Assembly (NCBI GenBank): GCA_963751795.1
Contig: CAVVVI010000003.1
Location: 124,001 to 188,000, forward strand
Direction of reading: 5' to 3'
Origin: BOG-908 sp963751795
GTDB taxonomy: Bacteria > Pseudomonadota > Alphaproteobacteria > Acetobacterales > Acetobacteraceae
DNA: 64,000 bases
Shown here one piece after another: positions 16,490 to 26,622 of this stretch. How positions within the stretch are numbered: position 1 is the first letter of the stretch; each line of letters starts with the position of its first letter. The position numbers were made by a program, and so were the translations under genes. A model generated the notes under the pieces. The model saw only the letters and a list, made by a program, of their open reading frames with translations. It was not told the origin of the DNA and did not search any database.

Positions 16490-18814
16490 ATGGGTGATCG
16501 GGTTTCGCGGGGCGCATTGCGTCTGGTTCTGGCTGCGGGTGCGGCGTGGGGGCTGGCCGTGCCGGCCGGCGCGCAGACGGCCGGGCAGGCGGTGATCAAG
16601 TGGGACACCTATGGGGTGCCCCACATCTACGGGCCGGACGTGCCGACGGTGGAGCGCGGGCTGGGCTATGCGCAGATGGAGGCGCATGCCGAGACGATCC
16701 TGAACAACGTGGCGCGCGCGCGGGGGCGGGCGGCGGAGTATTTCGGCGCCGGTGACGGCAACGCCAACATCATCAACGACACCAACGTGCGCACCTACGG
16801 CATTCCGGCGCGGGCGGCGCAGTGGCTCTCGCAGGGTGGGCAGGAGCAGGCGAGCCTGCTGGCGGCGTTCTGTGCCGGCGCCAACGAATACGCGCAGAGC
16901 CACCTTTCGGGCATCGACCCGCTGCTGCAGAAGATCCTGCCGCTGGTGCCGGCCGACATCACCGCCAGCGAGCAGTATACGATCTGGTTCACCTTCATTC
17001 CGAACCAGGACAATATCGGCGGCGCCAACCCGTATTCGACGGGGCTGCTGGAGAGCCTGTGGCAGACCGGCGGCTTGGCCGCGGCCAATGCGGCGGCGCG
17101 CAACATGGCGCCCACCGGATCGAATGGCTGGGCGGTGGGGCCCGCCAAGAGCACGTCGGGCAATGCCATTCTGATGGGCAACCCGCATCTGCCCTGGGGC
17201 AACAACCAGCCGGCAGGCGGCCTGGGCATCTATCAGTGGCTGGAGGTGAACCTGGTGGTGGGCGATCCGGCCGCACCCACGCTGAACGCCGAGGGTGTGA
17301 CGTTTGCCGGGGGGCCGTTCATCGGCATCGGCTTCAATGACCATCTGGGCTGGACGCACACCAACAACACGATCCAGGCGGGCAATCTGTATCAGCTGAC
17401 GCTGGATGCCACGGGCAAGAAATACATGTTCGGCGGGGCGGCGCTGCCCTTGGCCGTGCGGACCGACAGCATCCTGGTCAAGCAGGCGAGCGGCGCGCTG
17501 GTGGCCCAGCCGATCACCATCCGCTCGAGCGTGCACGGGCCGGTGGTGGCGACCAGTGCGGATGGCCACACGGCGCTGGCGCTGCGGGTGGCCGGGCTGG
17601 ATCAGCCTTCGCTGGTGACGCAGTACTGGCACATGATCGAGGCGACCACGATGGCGCAGTTCGTGGCGGCCGATTCGATGCTGCAGATGCCGTTCTTCAA
17701 CGTCATCTACGCCGACGACCAGAAGAACATCATGTACAAGTTCGGCGGCCGGCAGCCGGTGCGGCGGGGCGGGCAGTGGGCCGATTATAACGGCATCCTG
17801 GACGGCACCGATCCGGCGAAACTGTGGACGAGCACCTTCACCTGGGCGCAGCTGCCCGGGGCGGTGAACCCGCAGGGCGGCTTCGTGGCCAACAGCAACA
17901 ACCCGCCCTGGACCAGCGCCTTTCCGCAGCCGGCGACGCTGAACCCGGCCAATTACCCGGCTTACGTGGCGCCGCAATTCATGGATTTCCGGCCGCAGCA
18001 CGGGGCGAATTTCCTGCTCTCCCAGCCGAGCTTTACGGTGAGCGAGCTGCTGGCGGGCAAGATGTCCACCCACATGCTGTTGGCGGACCGGGTGCTGCCC
18101 GACCTGCTGGCGGCGGCTGCCGGATCGAGCGACGCCAACGTGCGGGCCGCGGTGCCGATCCTGACGGCGTGGGACCGCACGGGCGACGCGCCGAGCGTGG
18201 GCGGGGCGCTGTTCGAGGAATGGTGGGATCTGGTGACGGCGGACGTGGCGGCGGGCAAGCTGCCGGCCGATACCACCGACAATTTCTACAGCCCGCACCC
18301 GACCTTCCGCATTGCGTGGGATCGCAACAATCCGCTGTCCACGCCGGTGGGGCTGGCCAATCCGGCGCAGCTGCTGCCGTATCTCGCCACCGCGTACACG
18401 ACGTTGCAGACGGAATTCGCCAGCAAGGGCGGCGCCAGCGTGGCGTGGGGTGACGCACACCGGACGCTGCTGGTGTATCGCGACGGGCAGCAGCAGAACC
18501 TGACCGGCATCGCGGCCAACCATCCGCAAAGCGGGGCCGACGATCCGTTCGGGCCGATCCGGGTGACCAATCCGTTCTATGTGGGCGCGCTGGGCAGCTA
18601 TATCACGTTCGGCGGCGATGGCTGGGTGCAGCTGATCGAGTTCACGCCGCAGGGGCCCAATGCGCAGGTGATGCTGGGCTACGGCAATTCGTCGCGGCCG
18701 AATTCACCGCACGTGGCCGACCAGTTGGGGTTCTTCGACAGCAAGACGTTGCGGCCGGCGCTGCGGACCGTGGGTGCGGTGAACGCGGCGACGATCTCGA
18801 CCGAAAGCTACTAA
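16490..18814 (+). CDS. Penicillin acylase family protein (Ntn hydrolase)
   Basis: Exported N-terminal-nucleophile amidase, 774 residues, made as a precursor that is cleaved into alpha and beta chains. The signal peptide is RGALRLVLAAGAAWGLAVPAGAQ. The predicted nucleophile is S211 in MAPTG-SNGWAVGPAKS, followed by the family pattern SGNAILMGNPHL. Further on, VTFAGGPFIGIGFNDHLGWTHT and ANSNNPPW match the acylase core. Members hydrolyse beta-lactam side chains, acyl-homoserine lactones or other N-acyl amides; the sequence does not say which. ATG 16490 is preferred (GAGGGC upstream); ATG 16472 is an alternative. Confidence 0.9.
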   Translation: MGDRVSRGALRLVLAAGAAWGLAVPAGAQTAGQAVIKWDTYGVPHIYGPDVPTVERGLGYAQMEAHAETILNNVARARGRAAEYFGAGDGNANIINDTNVRTYGIPARAAQWLSQGGQEQASLLAAFCAGANEYAQSHLSGIDPLLQKILPLVPADITASEQYTIWFTFIPNQDNIGGANPYSTGLLESLWQTGGLAAANAAARNMAPTGSNGWAVGPAKSTSGNAILMGNPHLPWGNNQPAGGLGIYQWLEVNLVVGDPAAPTLNAEGVTFAGGPFIGIGFNDHLGWTHTNNTIQAGNLYQLTLDATGKKYMFGGAALPLAVRTDSILVKQASGALVAQPITIRSSVHGPVVATSADGHTALALRVAGLDQPSLVTQYWHMIEATTMAQFVAADSMLQMPFFNVIYADDQKNIMYKFGGRQPVRRGGQWADYNGILDGTDPAKLWTSTFTWAQLPGAVNPQGGFVANSNNPPWTSAFPQPATLNPANYPAYVAPQFMDFRPQHGANFLLSQPSFTVSELLAGKMSTHMLLADRVLPDLLAAAAGSSDANVRAAVPILTAWDRTGDAPSVGGALFEEWWDLVTADVAAGKLPADTTDNFYSPHPTFRIAWDRNNPLSTPVGLANPAQLLPYLATAYTTLQTEFASKGGASVAWGDAHRTLLVYRDGQQQNLTGIAANHPQSGADDPFGPIRVTNPFYVGALGSYITFGGDGWVQLIEFTPQGPNAQVMLGYGNSSRPNSPHVADQLGFFDSKTLRPALRTVGAVNAATISTESY

Positions 18815-18852
18815 AGTCTCTAAAAAGAGATGCGTGTGTCTCATTTTGTGTG

Positions 18853-18881
18853 TTGACGGCGGGGCAGTCGTTGCGTAAACG
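18853..18881 (+). promoter_or_regulatory. Possible sigma-70 promoter for PEP-CTERM gene
   Basis: TTGACG at 18853-18858, a 17-base spacer, and TAAACG at 18876-18881. The -35 is good and the -10 weak. Transcription would begin near 18888, so the GTG at 18911 would follow a short leader carrying GAGGA. Confidence 0.35.
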
Positions 18882-18910
18882 TTGATCACAAGCTTGTGAG
18901 GATCAGCGCC

Positions 18911-19726
18911 GTGTCGATTGTTGCCCTGGTTAGAAGTTCGGTGTGGCGTGTGTCGGCTTTGGCGGGGGTTGCCGTCGCTGCGATGGCCGCCACGCCGGCT
19001 GCGGCCTCGCCGTCGCTGGTGCAGAACGGCGACTTTTCGGCCACCACGGCCACGACGGTGTATAACGGCGTGACCGTGGGGACGGAGACGACGAACAGCA
19101 ACCTGACCGGGTGGCAGTTCACAGGCTGCAACAGCAGCAATTGCGGGTTTTCGTTCCTGGCCAACAGCGCGCTGGCGACGACCGGCTGGTATGATGCGCA
19201 GGACGGCCATATCAGCACGCCGGGCACCAGCATCGGGCTGCAGAGCGGCTACACCGGCAACGCGTTCCTCTCGGACGCCGCGTACGGCACGCAGATCATG
19301 TATCAGGCGGTGAGCGGGCTGAAGGTGGGCGACACCTACACGCTGGCGTTCTCCCAGGCGTCGTTCGAGCAGAGCGGGTATAGCGGCGGGTTCACCAGCA
19401 ACTGGGTGGCCGGGCTGGGCAACGGGGCGTTCACGGCGGCGAATTACGGGGCGCAGACGGGCGGCACGATGACGGTGGCCTCCGGCGGCGCTTCGCCGTG
19501 GTCGCAGCAGATGCTGACGTTCGTGGCCAATGCGACGGACGAGACGCTGGCGTTCTTTGCGACCGCCAGCTCGGGCGCCAACCCGCCTTTCCTGCTGTTG
19601 GATGGCGTGTCGTTGACCGACACCTCGCCGGGCGCTGCGGTGCCGGAGCCGGCGACGCTGGCGCTGGCTGCGGTGGGCGTGCTGGGCACGCTGGCCGTGC
19701 GCCGGCGCGGGCGCGCCAACGGCTGA
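18911..19726 (+). CDS. PEP-CTERM sorting domain-containing protein
   Basis: Exported protein of about 271 residues. The N-terminal signal peptide ends near TPAAA-SPSLVQNGDFS, the usual opening of the carbohydrate-binding-like beta-sandwich in this group (LVQNGDFS, then LTGWQFTGC). The C-terminus has the PEP-CTERM tripartite signal: VPEPAT, a hydrophobic helix (LALAAVGVLGTLA), then RRRGR. Such proteins are processed by an exosortase (not in the window) and linked to exopolysaccharide or surface coating. The GTG at 18911 has GAGGA eight bases upstream; an in-frame GTG at 18896 has none. Confidence 0.85.
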   Translation: MSIVALVRSSVWRVSALAGVAVAAMAATPAAASPSLVQNGDFSATTATTVYNGVTVGTETTNSNLTGWQFTGCNSSNCGFSFLANSALATTGWYDAQDGHISTPGTSIGLQSGYTGNAFLSDAAYGTQIMYQAVSGLKVGDTYTLAFSQASFEQSGYSGGFTSNWVAGLGNGAFTAANYGAQTGGTMTVASGGASPWSQQMLTFVANATDETLAFFATASSGANPPFLLLDGVSLTDTSPGAAVPEPATLALAAVGVLGTLAVRRRGRANG

Positions 19727-19861
19727 GCTGGGCGGCCGGGCGGGTCGCTCGGATCGGGGCGGACGTTGCGGATGCGGGCCGGGCGGTGCAGTGTTCGGGC
19801 GGGGTGGCCGGCCCGGTGAGGCGGCCGGTCCGCCGGGTTTCTCCTTCAACTTCGGGCGGCC

Positions 19862-20686
19862 ATGCATCTTCCGGCCTTTGCGCGCATGCTGGCTCAACTG
19901 GCCGCCAACCTGGCGCTGGTGACGCTGGTGTTCGTGCCGTTGGAGCGGCTGTTCGCGGCGCGGCGGCAGCGGATCATGCGGCCGGCATTCTGGACGGATC
20001 TGGGCTACTATTTGGTGGGCGGGCTGCTGCCCAAGCTGCTGCTGATCGTGCCGCTGTCGATGCTGGCATGGGCGGTGCACCGTGCGGTGCCGGGCGGGTA
20101 TTTCGCGGCGGTGGCGCATTGGCCGATGGCGGTGCGGCTGGCCGGCGCGCTGGTGGTGGGCGAGGTGGGCTATTACTGGGGCCACCGCTGGATGCACGAG
20201 GTGCCGGCGTTATGGCGCTTCCATGCGATCCATCATGCGGCTGAGCAGATGGATTGGCTGGTCAATACGCGCTCGCATCCGCTGGACGTGGCGTTCGGGC
20301 GGTTTTGCGGGCTGGTGCCGCTGTATGCGCTGGGGCTGGCGCAGCCGATGGGCAACCGGCTGGATACCGTGCCGCTGCTGTTCGCGCTGATCGGCAGCCT
20401 GTGGGGGTTTTTCGTGCACGCCAATCTGCGCTGGCGGTTCGGCTGGCTGGAATGGGCGGTGGCGACGCCGGCGTTCCACCACTGGCACCACACCAACGAT
20501 GGCCCGGCGTTCCAGGACAAGAACTACGCCGCGATGCTGCCCTGGGTGGACCGGCTGTTCGGCACGCATTATCTGCCGCGGCATCTGCCGGGCCAGTATG
20601 GCATCGATGCGGCGCTGCCGGCGGGGCTGGGCGGGCAGCTGCTGCATCCGTGGCGGCGGGCGGAAGCCGGGCCGGGCGCCACCTGA
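19862..20686 (+). CDS. Sterol desaturase / fatty acid hydroxylase family protein
   Basis: Membrane di-iron oxygenase of 274 residues with about four to five helices. The three histidine clusters typical of the superfamily are present: HRWMH, HAIHH and HHWHH. A further H in SHPLDVAF also fits the consensus. Such enzymes hydroxylate or desaturate lipids (fatty acids, sterols, carotenoids). No dedicated partner gene is adjacent, so the substrate is open. Convergent with the PRC-barrel gene. Confidence 0.88.
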   Translation: MHLPAFARMLAQLAANLALVTLVFVPLERLFAARRQRIMRPAFWTDLGYYLVGGLLPKLLLIVPLSMLAWAVHRAVPGGYFAAVAHWPMAVRLAGALVVGEVGYYWGHRWMHEVPALWRFHAIHHAAEQMDWLVNTRSHPLDVAFGRFCGLVPLYALGLAQPMGNRLDTVPLLFALIGSLWGFFVHANLRWRFGWLEWAVATPAFHHWHHTNDGPAFQDKNYAAMLPWVDRLFGTHYLPRHLPGQYGIDAALPAGLGGQLLHPWRRAEAGPGAT

Positions 20687-20717
20687 GGCGGGGCGCACCG
20701 GCGGCTTTCGGGTACGT

Positions 20718-21170
20718 TCAGTTCGTGTAGGTGAAGCCCGGCATCTTGTTGAGGCTTTCCTTGCTGTCCGAAGGCAGGACCATCTTGCCGTCCTGGCCGG
20801 TGTGCAGCGAATTGTAGGGGACAGCGACGAGCTTGCCGCCGACGCCGAGCACGCTGCCGACGGAGATGACGCCGAGGATGGCGTGGCCTTCCTTGTCGAG
20901 GATGAGGTCGTTGACGGTGCCGAGCTCCTGATTGGAGCTGTTGGTGACCGCGGCGCCGATCATCTTGCTGGCCCGCATGCCGCCATCCATTTTCACCGTG
21001 GCGACCGAGAGGTTCGGGCTGCCGCTGGTGGGTTCCGGCGTGGCCGAGGCGGCGGTCGGCGGGGTGGGCGTCGGCGGGTTGTTGGGTGCGGGGGCATCCT
21101 GGGCGGCGGCGATGGCGGGCAGGAACATGGCGAGCAGGGCGGCGGCCGGAAGGCGGGCGAGGGGGTGCAT
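20718..21170 (-). CDS. Exported PRC-barrel domain protein
   Basis: A 150-residue protein from ATG 21170, with AGGAG upstream. Residues 1-23 are a signal peptide (LPAAALLAMFLPAIAAA), followed by a Pro/Thr/Ala-rich linker and a PRC-barrel (about residues 58-140) with MRASKMIGAAVTNSSNQELGTVNDLILDKEGH. The fold occurs in photosynthetic reaction-centre H subunits, RimM and many stress-related exported alphaproteobacterial proteins. Periplasmic location is inferred. Divergent from recX. Confidence 0.85.
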   Translation of the reverse strand: MHPLARLPAAALLAMFLPAIAAAQDAPAPNNPPTPTPPTAASATPEPTSGSPNLSVATVKMDGGMRASKMIGAAVTNSSNQELGTVNDLILDKEGHAILGVISVGSVLGVGGKLVAVPYNSLHTGQDGKMVLPSDSKESLNKMPGFTYTN

Positions 21171-21268
21171 GGCGGGATGCTCCTGAGGGGGTGGCGTGTT
21201 CGGCGACGCAACGTTGCCGCGGCGCACACGGTTTCGCTGCGCGCCGGCGCGTGGCAGCCTGCGGCGTG

Positions 21269-21883
21269 ATGGGATCGACCGAAGAATTCAAGCGGGCGCC
21301 GGCCCGGCGGGTGCCGCGGCCGTTGCCCGAGCCGACGGCCGCGTATCTGCAGGCCGCCGCGATGACGCATCTGGCGCGCTATGCGGCGACCGAGGCCGGG
21401 CTGACGCGGGTGCTGCGGCGCAAGCTGGATCGCTGGGCGCGGCAGGCCGAGGCCGATCCGGAGGTGGTGGCGGCCGTGGCGGCGCGGGGGCGGGCGGCGA
21501 TTGCGGGCATCGTGGCGCGGCTGGCGGCATCGGGCGCGGTGAGCGACCAGGCGTTCGCGCAGTCGCGCGCGCGGTCGTTGGCGCGGGCCGGGCGGTCGCA
21601 TCGGGCGGTGGGCGCGCATCTGGCCAGCCGGGGCGTGCCCGGGGCGCTGGCGGAAGATGCCGCGCGGCGCAGCCCGGAGCAGGAGATGGCGGCAGCCCTG
21701 ATCCATGCGCGCAAGCGCCGGCTGGGGCCGTGGCGCCGTGCCGCGCCGGAGCCGGAGCTGCGGCGCCGCGAGCTGGCCAATATGGCGCGGGCCGGATTTG
21801 CACAGGACGTGGCGCGGGCGGCGCTGGGGATGGATGCCGACGAGGCGGAACTGCGCATCATCCGGTTCCGCGAGGCTTTGTAG
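21269..21883 (+). CDS. recX: Regulatory protein RecX
   Basis: Helical protein of 204 residues that in other bacteria binds RecA filaments and limits their activity. Pattern features are AMTHLARYAATEAGLTRVLRRKL (first repeat), ASGAVSDQAFAQSRARSLA and GPWRRAAPE...ELRRRELANMARAGF. The start is ATG 21269; a long spurious N-terminal extension is possible but rich in Arg/Gly. No recA is adjacent. I saw no GTTC-N7-GTTC box upstream. Confidence 0.85.
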   Translation: MGSTEEFKRAPARRVPRPLPEPTAAYLQAAAMTHLARYAATEAGLTRVLRRKLDRWARQAEADPEVVAAVAARGRAAIAGIVARLAASGAVSDQAFAQSRARSLARAGRSHRAVGAHLASRGVPGALAEDAARRSPEQEMAAALIHARKRRLGPWRRAAPEPELRRRELANMARAGFAQDVARAALGMDADEAELRIIRFREAL

Positions 21884-21989
21884 GGCGGTGGTGTGCCGGC
21901 CCCCGTGCGGCTGAGGTTGGACGGCGGCGTTGCAACCCTGCCCGGGCTTCGCCATGTGGAGGCGCAGCGGTACGCGGAGGAGCTTACAT

Positions 21990-22257
21990 ATGGGCGGTCT
22001 GAGCATCTGGCATTGGCTGGTCGGTACTGGCGATCATTCTGGTGTTGTTCGGCGGCGGCAAGGTCAGCACGCTGATGGGCGACTTCGCCAAGGGCATCAA
22101 GGCGTTCAAGAAGAACATGGCCGATGAGGGCGACGTCTCGATGGAGGCGACCGAGCGCCCGGCCGGGTCGATTGCGGCACCGAACGCGCCGATCGCGCCG
22201 GCTGCTGCGGCCGCCCCCGCGGTGCCGCGCGAGCCGAGCACCGTCCAGCACGGCTGA
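21990..22257 (+). CDS. tatA: Sec-independent protein translocase TatA (single-base frameshift)
   Basis: Pore-forming subunit of the twin-arginine export system. The ATG at 21990 has a strong GGAGGAG upstream. The N-terminal helix starts MGGLSIWHWLV, and the amphipathic helix GGGKVSTLMGDFAKGIKAFKK follows in the next frame. The frame break is at 22023-22024: GTCGGTACTG should be GTCGTACTG (extra G), which yields VLAIILVLFGGGK and 88 residues in total. tatB and tatC are not adjacent; an unrelated methionine-salvage gene follows after three bases. Tat-type signals occur elsewhere in the window (38486, 42745). A consensus error is likely. Confidence 0.85.
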
Positions 22258-22260
22258 GCC

Positions 22261-22890
22261 TTGGCCGGGATCCCCGCCTGGGCCTGCGAGAGCATCGTGC
22301 AGGCCGGGCGGCGCATGGATCAGCGCGGCTGGGTGCCGGCGACGGCGGGCAATATCAGCGTGCGCCTGCCCGATGGCGACATCGCGATCACCCGCAGCGG
22401 CGGCCATAAGGGGTTCCTCGACGCCGGCGCGGTGATGGCGGTGGGAGCCGACGGCGTGCCGCTGCAGGCGGCCGACCGGCCGAGTGCGGAGACGCTGCTG
22501 CATTGCATGATCTATCGTGGCGCGGGCGATGCCGGTGCGGTGCTGCATGGGCATTCGGTGGCCGGCACGGTGCTGTCGATGGCCGAGCCGGCGGGCGAGA
22601 TCGGGTTTGCCGGCTACGAGCTGTTCAAGGCGTTTGCCGGGCAGCGCACCCATGACGTGCGGCTGGCTCTGCCGCTGTTCGACAACGACCAGGATATGGC
22701 GCGGCTGGCCGAGGTGATCGCACCGCGCCTGGCCGATTGCCCGCTGGGCTTCTATCTGCGCGGCCATGGCGGCTACGTGTGGGCGCCGAGCATGGAGGCG
22801 GCGCTGGCACGGCTCGAGGCGCTCGAGTTCCTGCTCGAATGCGAGCTGGCCCGCCGTAGCATCAACCACCTACAGGAGATTGCGCCATGA
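22261..22890 (+). CDS. mtnB: Methylthioribulose-1-phosphate dehydratase
   Basis: Class II aldolase-fold, zinc-dependent dehydratase of the methionine-salvage pathway. The 209 residues include TAGNISVRLPDG (28-39), the Ser/Thr-rich phosphate-binding region, E77 (SAETLLHC) and zinc histidines H96/H98 (VLHGHS) with a third in RGHGGYVW. The start is a TTG at 22261, three bases after the tatA stop; no clear ribosome site is present, so coupling to tatA is possible. The last codons overlap mtnD by four bases, and mtnC follows, forming a salvage trio. Confidence 0.9.
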   Translation: MAGIPAWACESIVQAGRRMDQRGWVPATAGNISVRLPDGDIAITRSGGHKGFLDAGAVMAVGADGVPLQAADRPSAETLLHCMIYRGAGDAGAVLHGHSVAGTVLSMAEPAGEIGFAGYELFKAFAGQRTHDVRLALPLFDNDQDMARLAEVIAPRLADCPLGFYLRGHGGYVWAPSMEAALARLEALEFLLECELARRSINHLQEIAP

Positions 22891-23423
22891 GCGCCCTGAC
22901 CGTGACACCGGAAGCAACCCCCGGGCAGCCGAGCCTGATCACCGAAGATGCGGCGGCGATCGCCGGCGCGCTGGCGGCGATCGGCGTGCGCTTCGAGCGC
23001 TGGAGCCAGGCCGAGACGGTGGATGCCGATGCGGCGCCGGAGGCGATCCTGGCGGCGTATCGGCCGCATCTGGACGCGCTGATGGCAGGCCGGGCCGGCT
23101 CGGCCGACGTGCTGCGGCTGCGGCCGGGCAACGCCGCCTATCCGGCGATGCGGCGCAAGTTCCTCGACGAGCACATCCATACCGAGGACGAGGTGCGTTT
23201 CTTCATCCATGGCGGCGGGCACTTCATCCTGCATGCGGACGGGCAGGTGTTCGATGCGCATTGCACCGCGGGCGACCTGATCAGCGTGCCGGCCGGGCTG
23301 AAGCACTGGTTCGATGCCGGGCTGGAGCCGGATGCCACCGTGCTGCGGGTGTATAGCGACACGAGCGGCTGGACGCCGCACTACACCGGCGACACGATCA
23401 GCGGCGCGTTCAGCGCGGCATGA
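22887..23423 (+). CDS. mtnD: Acireductone dioxygenase (ARD)
   Basis: Cupin dioxygenase that cleaves acireductone; the bound metal (Fe or Ni) decides whether the product is the methionine precursor keto acid. The metal ligands are visible: H96 and H98 (HIHTED), E102 and H140 (GLKHWFD). Length is 178 residues. It overlaps mtnB by ATGA, and mtnC lies 24 bases downstream. The order B-D-C means the enzyme acting before ARD (MtnC) is encoded after it. Confidence 0.92.
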   Translation: MSALTVTPEATPGQPSLITEDAAAIAGALAAIGVRFERWSQAETVDADAAPEAILAAYRPHLDALMAGRAGSADVLRLRPGNAAYPAMRRKFLDEHIHTEDEVRFFIHGGGHFILHADGQVFDAHCTAGDLISVPAGLKHWFDAGLEPDATVLRVYSDTSGWTPHYTGDTISGAFSAA

Positions 23424-23447
23424 GGGCGGGCGTGTGAGCGTGGCGGC

Positions 23448-24140
23448 ATGAGCGCCATGCTGGGTCGGCCGACGGCCATCGTGACGGATATCGAGGGCAC
23501 CACGACGCCGATCGCCTTTGTGCGCGATACGCTGTTTCCGTATGCGCGGGCGCGGCTGCCGGGTTTCGTGGCGGCGCATGCGGCGCGGCCCGATGTGGCG
23601 GCGTGCGTGGCCGAAGCGGTTGCGTTGGCGGGCGATCGGCCGGTGGCCGACGCGCTGCTGGGCTGGATGGATAAGGATGCCAAGGTAACGCCGCTGAAGG
23701 CGTTGCAGGGGCTGATCTGGGCGGAAGGCTACGCGTGTGGCGACCTGGTGGGGCGGTTATATGCCGACGTGCCGCCGGTGCTGCGGCATTGGCAGGCGCG
23801 GGGAATTCGGCTGTACGTGTATTCCTCGGGCTCGGAGGCGGCGCAGCGGCTGCTGTTCGGGCATTCGGAGGCGGGCGACCTGACGGGGCTGTTCACCGCG
23901 TTCTTCGACACGCGGGCCGGAGGCAAGCGCGAGGCGGCGAGTTATCGGGGGATTGCGCGGGCGGTGGGGCTGCCGGCGGGCGAGCTGCTGTTCCTCTCCG
24001 ACACCGAGGCCGAGCTGGATGCCGCCGCCTCGGCTGGGCTGGCGGTGCGGCAGGTGGTGCGGGCGGAGGACGCGACGGTGGCTTCGGCGCGGCACGCTAC
24101 GGTGGGCGATTTCGCGGCGTTGCGGGCGCTGGTGCGCTGA
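23448..24140 (+). CDS. mtnC: Enolase-phosphatase E1
   Basis: HAD-superfamily enzyme that enolises and dephosphorylates diketo-methylthiopentyl phosphate to acireductone. The nucleophile motif is TDIEGTTTPI (D14, E16), followed by the cap domain with DKDAKVTPLKALQGLIW, motif II YVYSSGS, and motif III/IV GGKREAASY and FLSDTEAELDAA. Length is 230 residues. It completes the mtnB-mtnD-mtnC group; mtnA and the phosphorylase step are elsewhere. Confidence 0.93.
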   Translation: MSAMLGRPTAIVTDIEGTTTPIAFVRDTLFPYARARLPGFVAAHAARPDVAACVAEAVALAGDRPVADALLGWMDKDAKVTPLKALQGLIWAEGYACGDLVGRLYADVPPVLRHWQARGIRLYVYSSGSEAAQRLLFGHSEAGDLTGLFTAFFDTRAGGKREAASYRGIARAVGLPAGELLFLSDTEAELDAAASAGLAVRQVVRAEDATVASARHATVGDFAALRALVR

Positions 24141-24169
24141 TCGGCTGCGTCTAGGGGTTCAGGCGCGGC

Positions 24170-24209
24170 TTACCCACAACATTTTGTGGCCGGACCGAGG
24201 TTACCCACA
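24170..24209. promoter_or_regulatory. Two DnaA-box-like sites upstream of gcrA
   Basis: TTACCCACA occurs twice, at 24170-24178 and 24201-24209, in the same orientation and 31 bases apart (about three helical turns). Each differs from the DnaA consensus TTATCCACA at one base. A TGTGG element in the opposite sense lies between them. In Caulobacter DnaA activates gcrA, so a similar role is plausible here. Confidence 0.55.
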
Positions 24210-24298
24210 ATTATCTGCATCCGGGCTGTTGAGCCTGCGTCTGATCTGCGCCAGGGTGGCTACATCATCTGGTGGCTAAACCGGGCAGGAGACGCAAG

Positions 24299-24790
24299 AT
24301 GGAGTGGAACGAAGAGGCGATCGCGCGCCTGCGTGCCTTGTGGGCCGAGGGCCATTCCACGGCCGAGATCGGCCGGCGCATGGGCATCTCCAAGAATGCC
24401 GTGGTGGGCAAGGCGCACCGGCTGAATTTGGCGGCGCGGCCATCGCCGATCCGGCGCAATGGCGAGAAGACGCCGCGCCGGCGCCAGCCGCGGCGGAGCC
24501 AGGGCTCCACGTTGCCGGCGCTGGCGACCGTGCTGCCGCCGGTGCAGGCGGCCGAGGTGCGGCGGCCGCTGGAGCGGGTGTTTGCCGAGCGGCCGGCGCC
24601 GGTTTTGCGCGCGGTGCCGACGGCGCGGCCCGGTGCGCGCTCGACGCCCTGCTGCTGGCCGATCGGCGAGCCTGGCACGCGGAGCTTCCGGTTCTGCGAC
24701 GTCGATTCGATCGGCGGCAAGCCGTATTGCGAGCAGCATTCGGCGCTGGCCTATGTGAAGGTGCGCGACCGGCGCGAGGACGCGGCCTGA
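24299..24790 (+). CDS. gcrA: GcrA cell cycle regulator
   Basis: Alphaproteobacterial transcription factor that works with sigma-70 RNA polymerase at CcrM-methylated GANTC promoters. The 163 residues start at ATG 24299, with AGGAGA upstream. The N-terminal helix-turn-helix is MEWNEEAIARLRALWAEG...STAEIGRRMGISKNAVVGK (1-45). A basic linker follows, and the C-terminal polymerase-binding region has CCWPIGEPG...FRFCD and PYCEQHSALAYV. Two DnaA-box-like sites precede the gene. It is monocistronic, with the convergent holC 28 bases away. Confidence 0.95.
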   Translation: MEWNEEAIARLRALWAEGHSTAEIGRRMGISKNAVVGKAHRLNLAARPSPIRRNGEKTPRRRQPRRSQGSTLPALATVLPPVQAAEVRRPLERVFAERPAPVLRAVPTARPGARSTPCCWPIGEPGTRSFRFCDVDSIGGKPYCEQHSALAYVKVRDRREDAA

Positions 24791-24818
24791 CGGACTGAGC
24801 GGGCCGGGTCGGGGCCGG

Positions 24819-25251
24819 TCAGCGCTTCTCCCAGCCTTTCGGGCCCTGCTGCCAGTAGGTGAGGGTGTGGCCGGCAGCTTTGGCTGCGGCCCAGCGCTGG
24901 CGGGCGGCGGCCACAGCCTCGGGGTCGGCGCCGTCGAACAAATCGAAGACGCGGGTGAAGGCGGCTAGCGGGGCGATACGGCCGTCCAGCAGGAAGGCGT
25001 AGCTGGCGCCGTTGGGAGCGTCGTCGGCATCGGTGAGCCAGATTGGTTGCATGTCCGGGTCGCCGGTGGCGGGCGTGCCGTGCGGCAGCCAGTCGGGATT
25101 CTGGCAGGCCCAGAGGGCGGCATCGAGTGCGGCGACACGGGCGGGTGAGGCGAGCAGGACGACGGCGCGGTGGCCGGCCTGCAGCGTGCGGCCGAGCAGC
25201 GCGGGCAGCGCCTGGTCCGCGGTGGTGCGGGTGAGGTGGTAAAAGCCGATC

Positions 25252-25259
<8 letters not shown>
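24819..25259 (-). CDS. holC: DNA polymerase III chi subunit
   Basis: Small clamp-loader accessory protein that contacts SSB. The 146 residues include the family opening MAEIGFYHLTRT, ALPALLGRTLQAGHRAVVL, and FDLFDGADPEAVAAARQRW near the C-terminus. Its ATG overlaps the 3' end of the upstream M17 aminopeptidase gene by eight bases. In many proteobacteria holC follows pepA, as it does here. Confidence 0.88.

Positions 25260-26622
<1,363 letters not shown>

Noticed and set aside
15743..18529. A 928-codon open frame on the minus strand
   Set aside because: It is antisense to the oxygenase and penicillin acylase genes, Arg/His/Pro-rich, and has no domain; such long antisense frames are common in very GC-rich DNA.
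24160..24300. Origin of replication around the two DnaA-like boxes
   Set aside because: Only two imperfect boxes, no AT-rich unwinding element, and no typical origin neighbours such as hemE or parAB; a gcrA promoter role is simpler.
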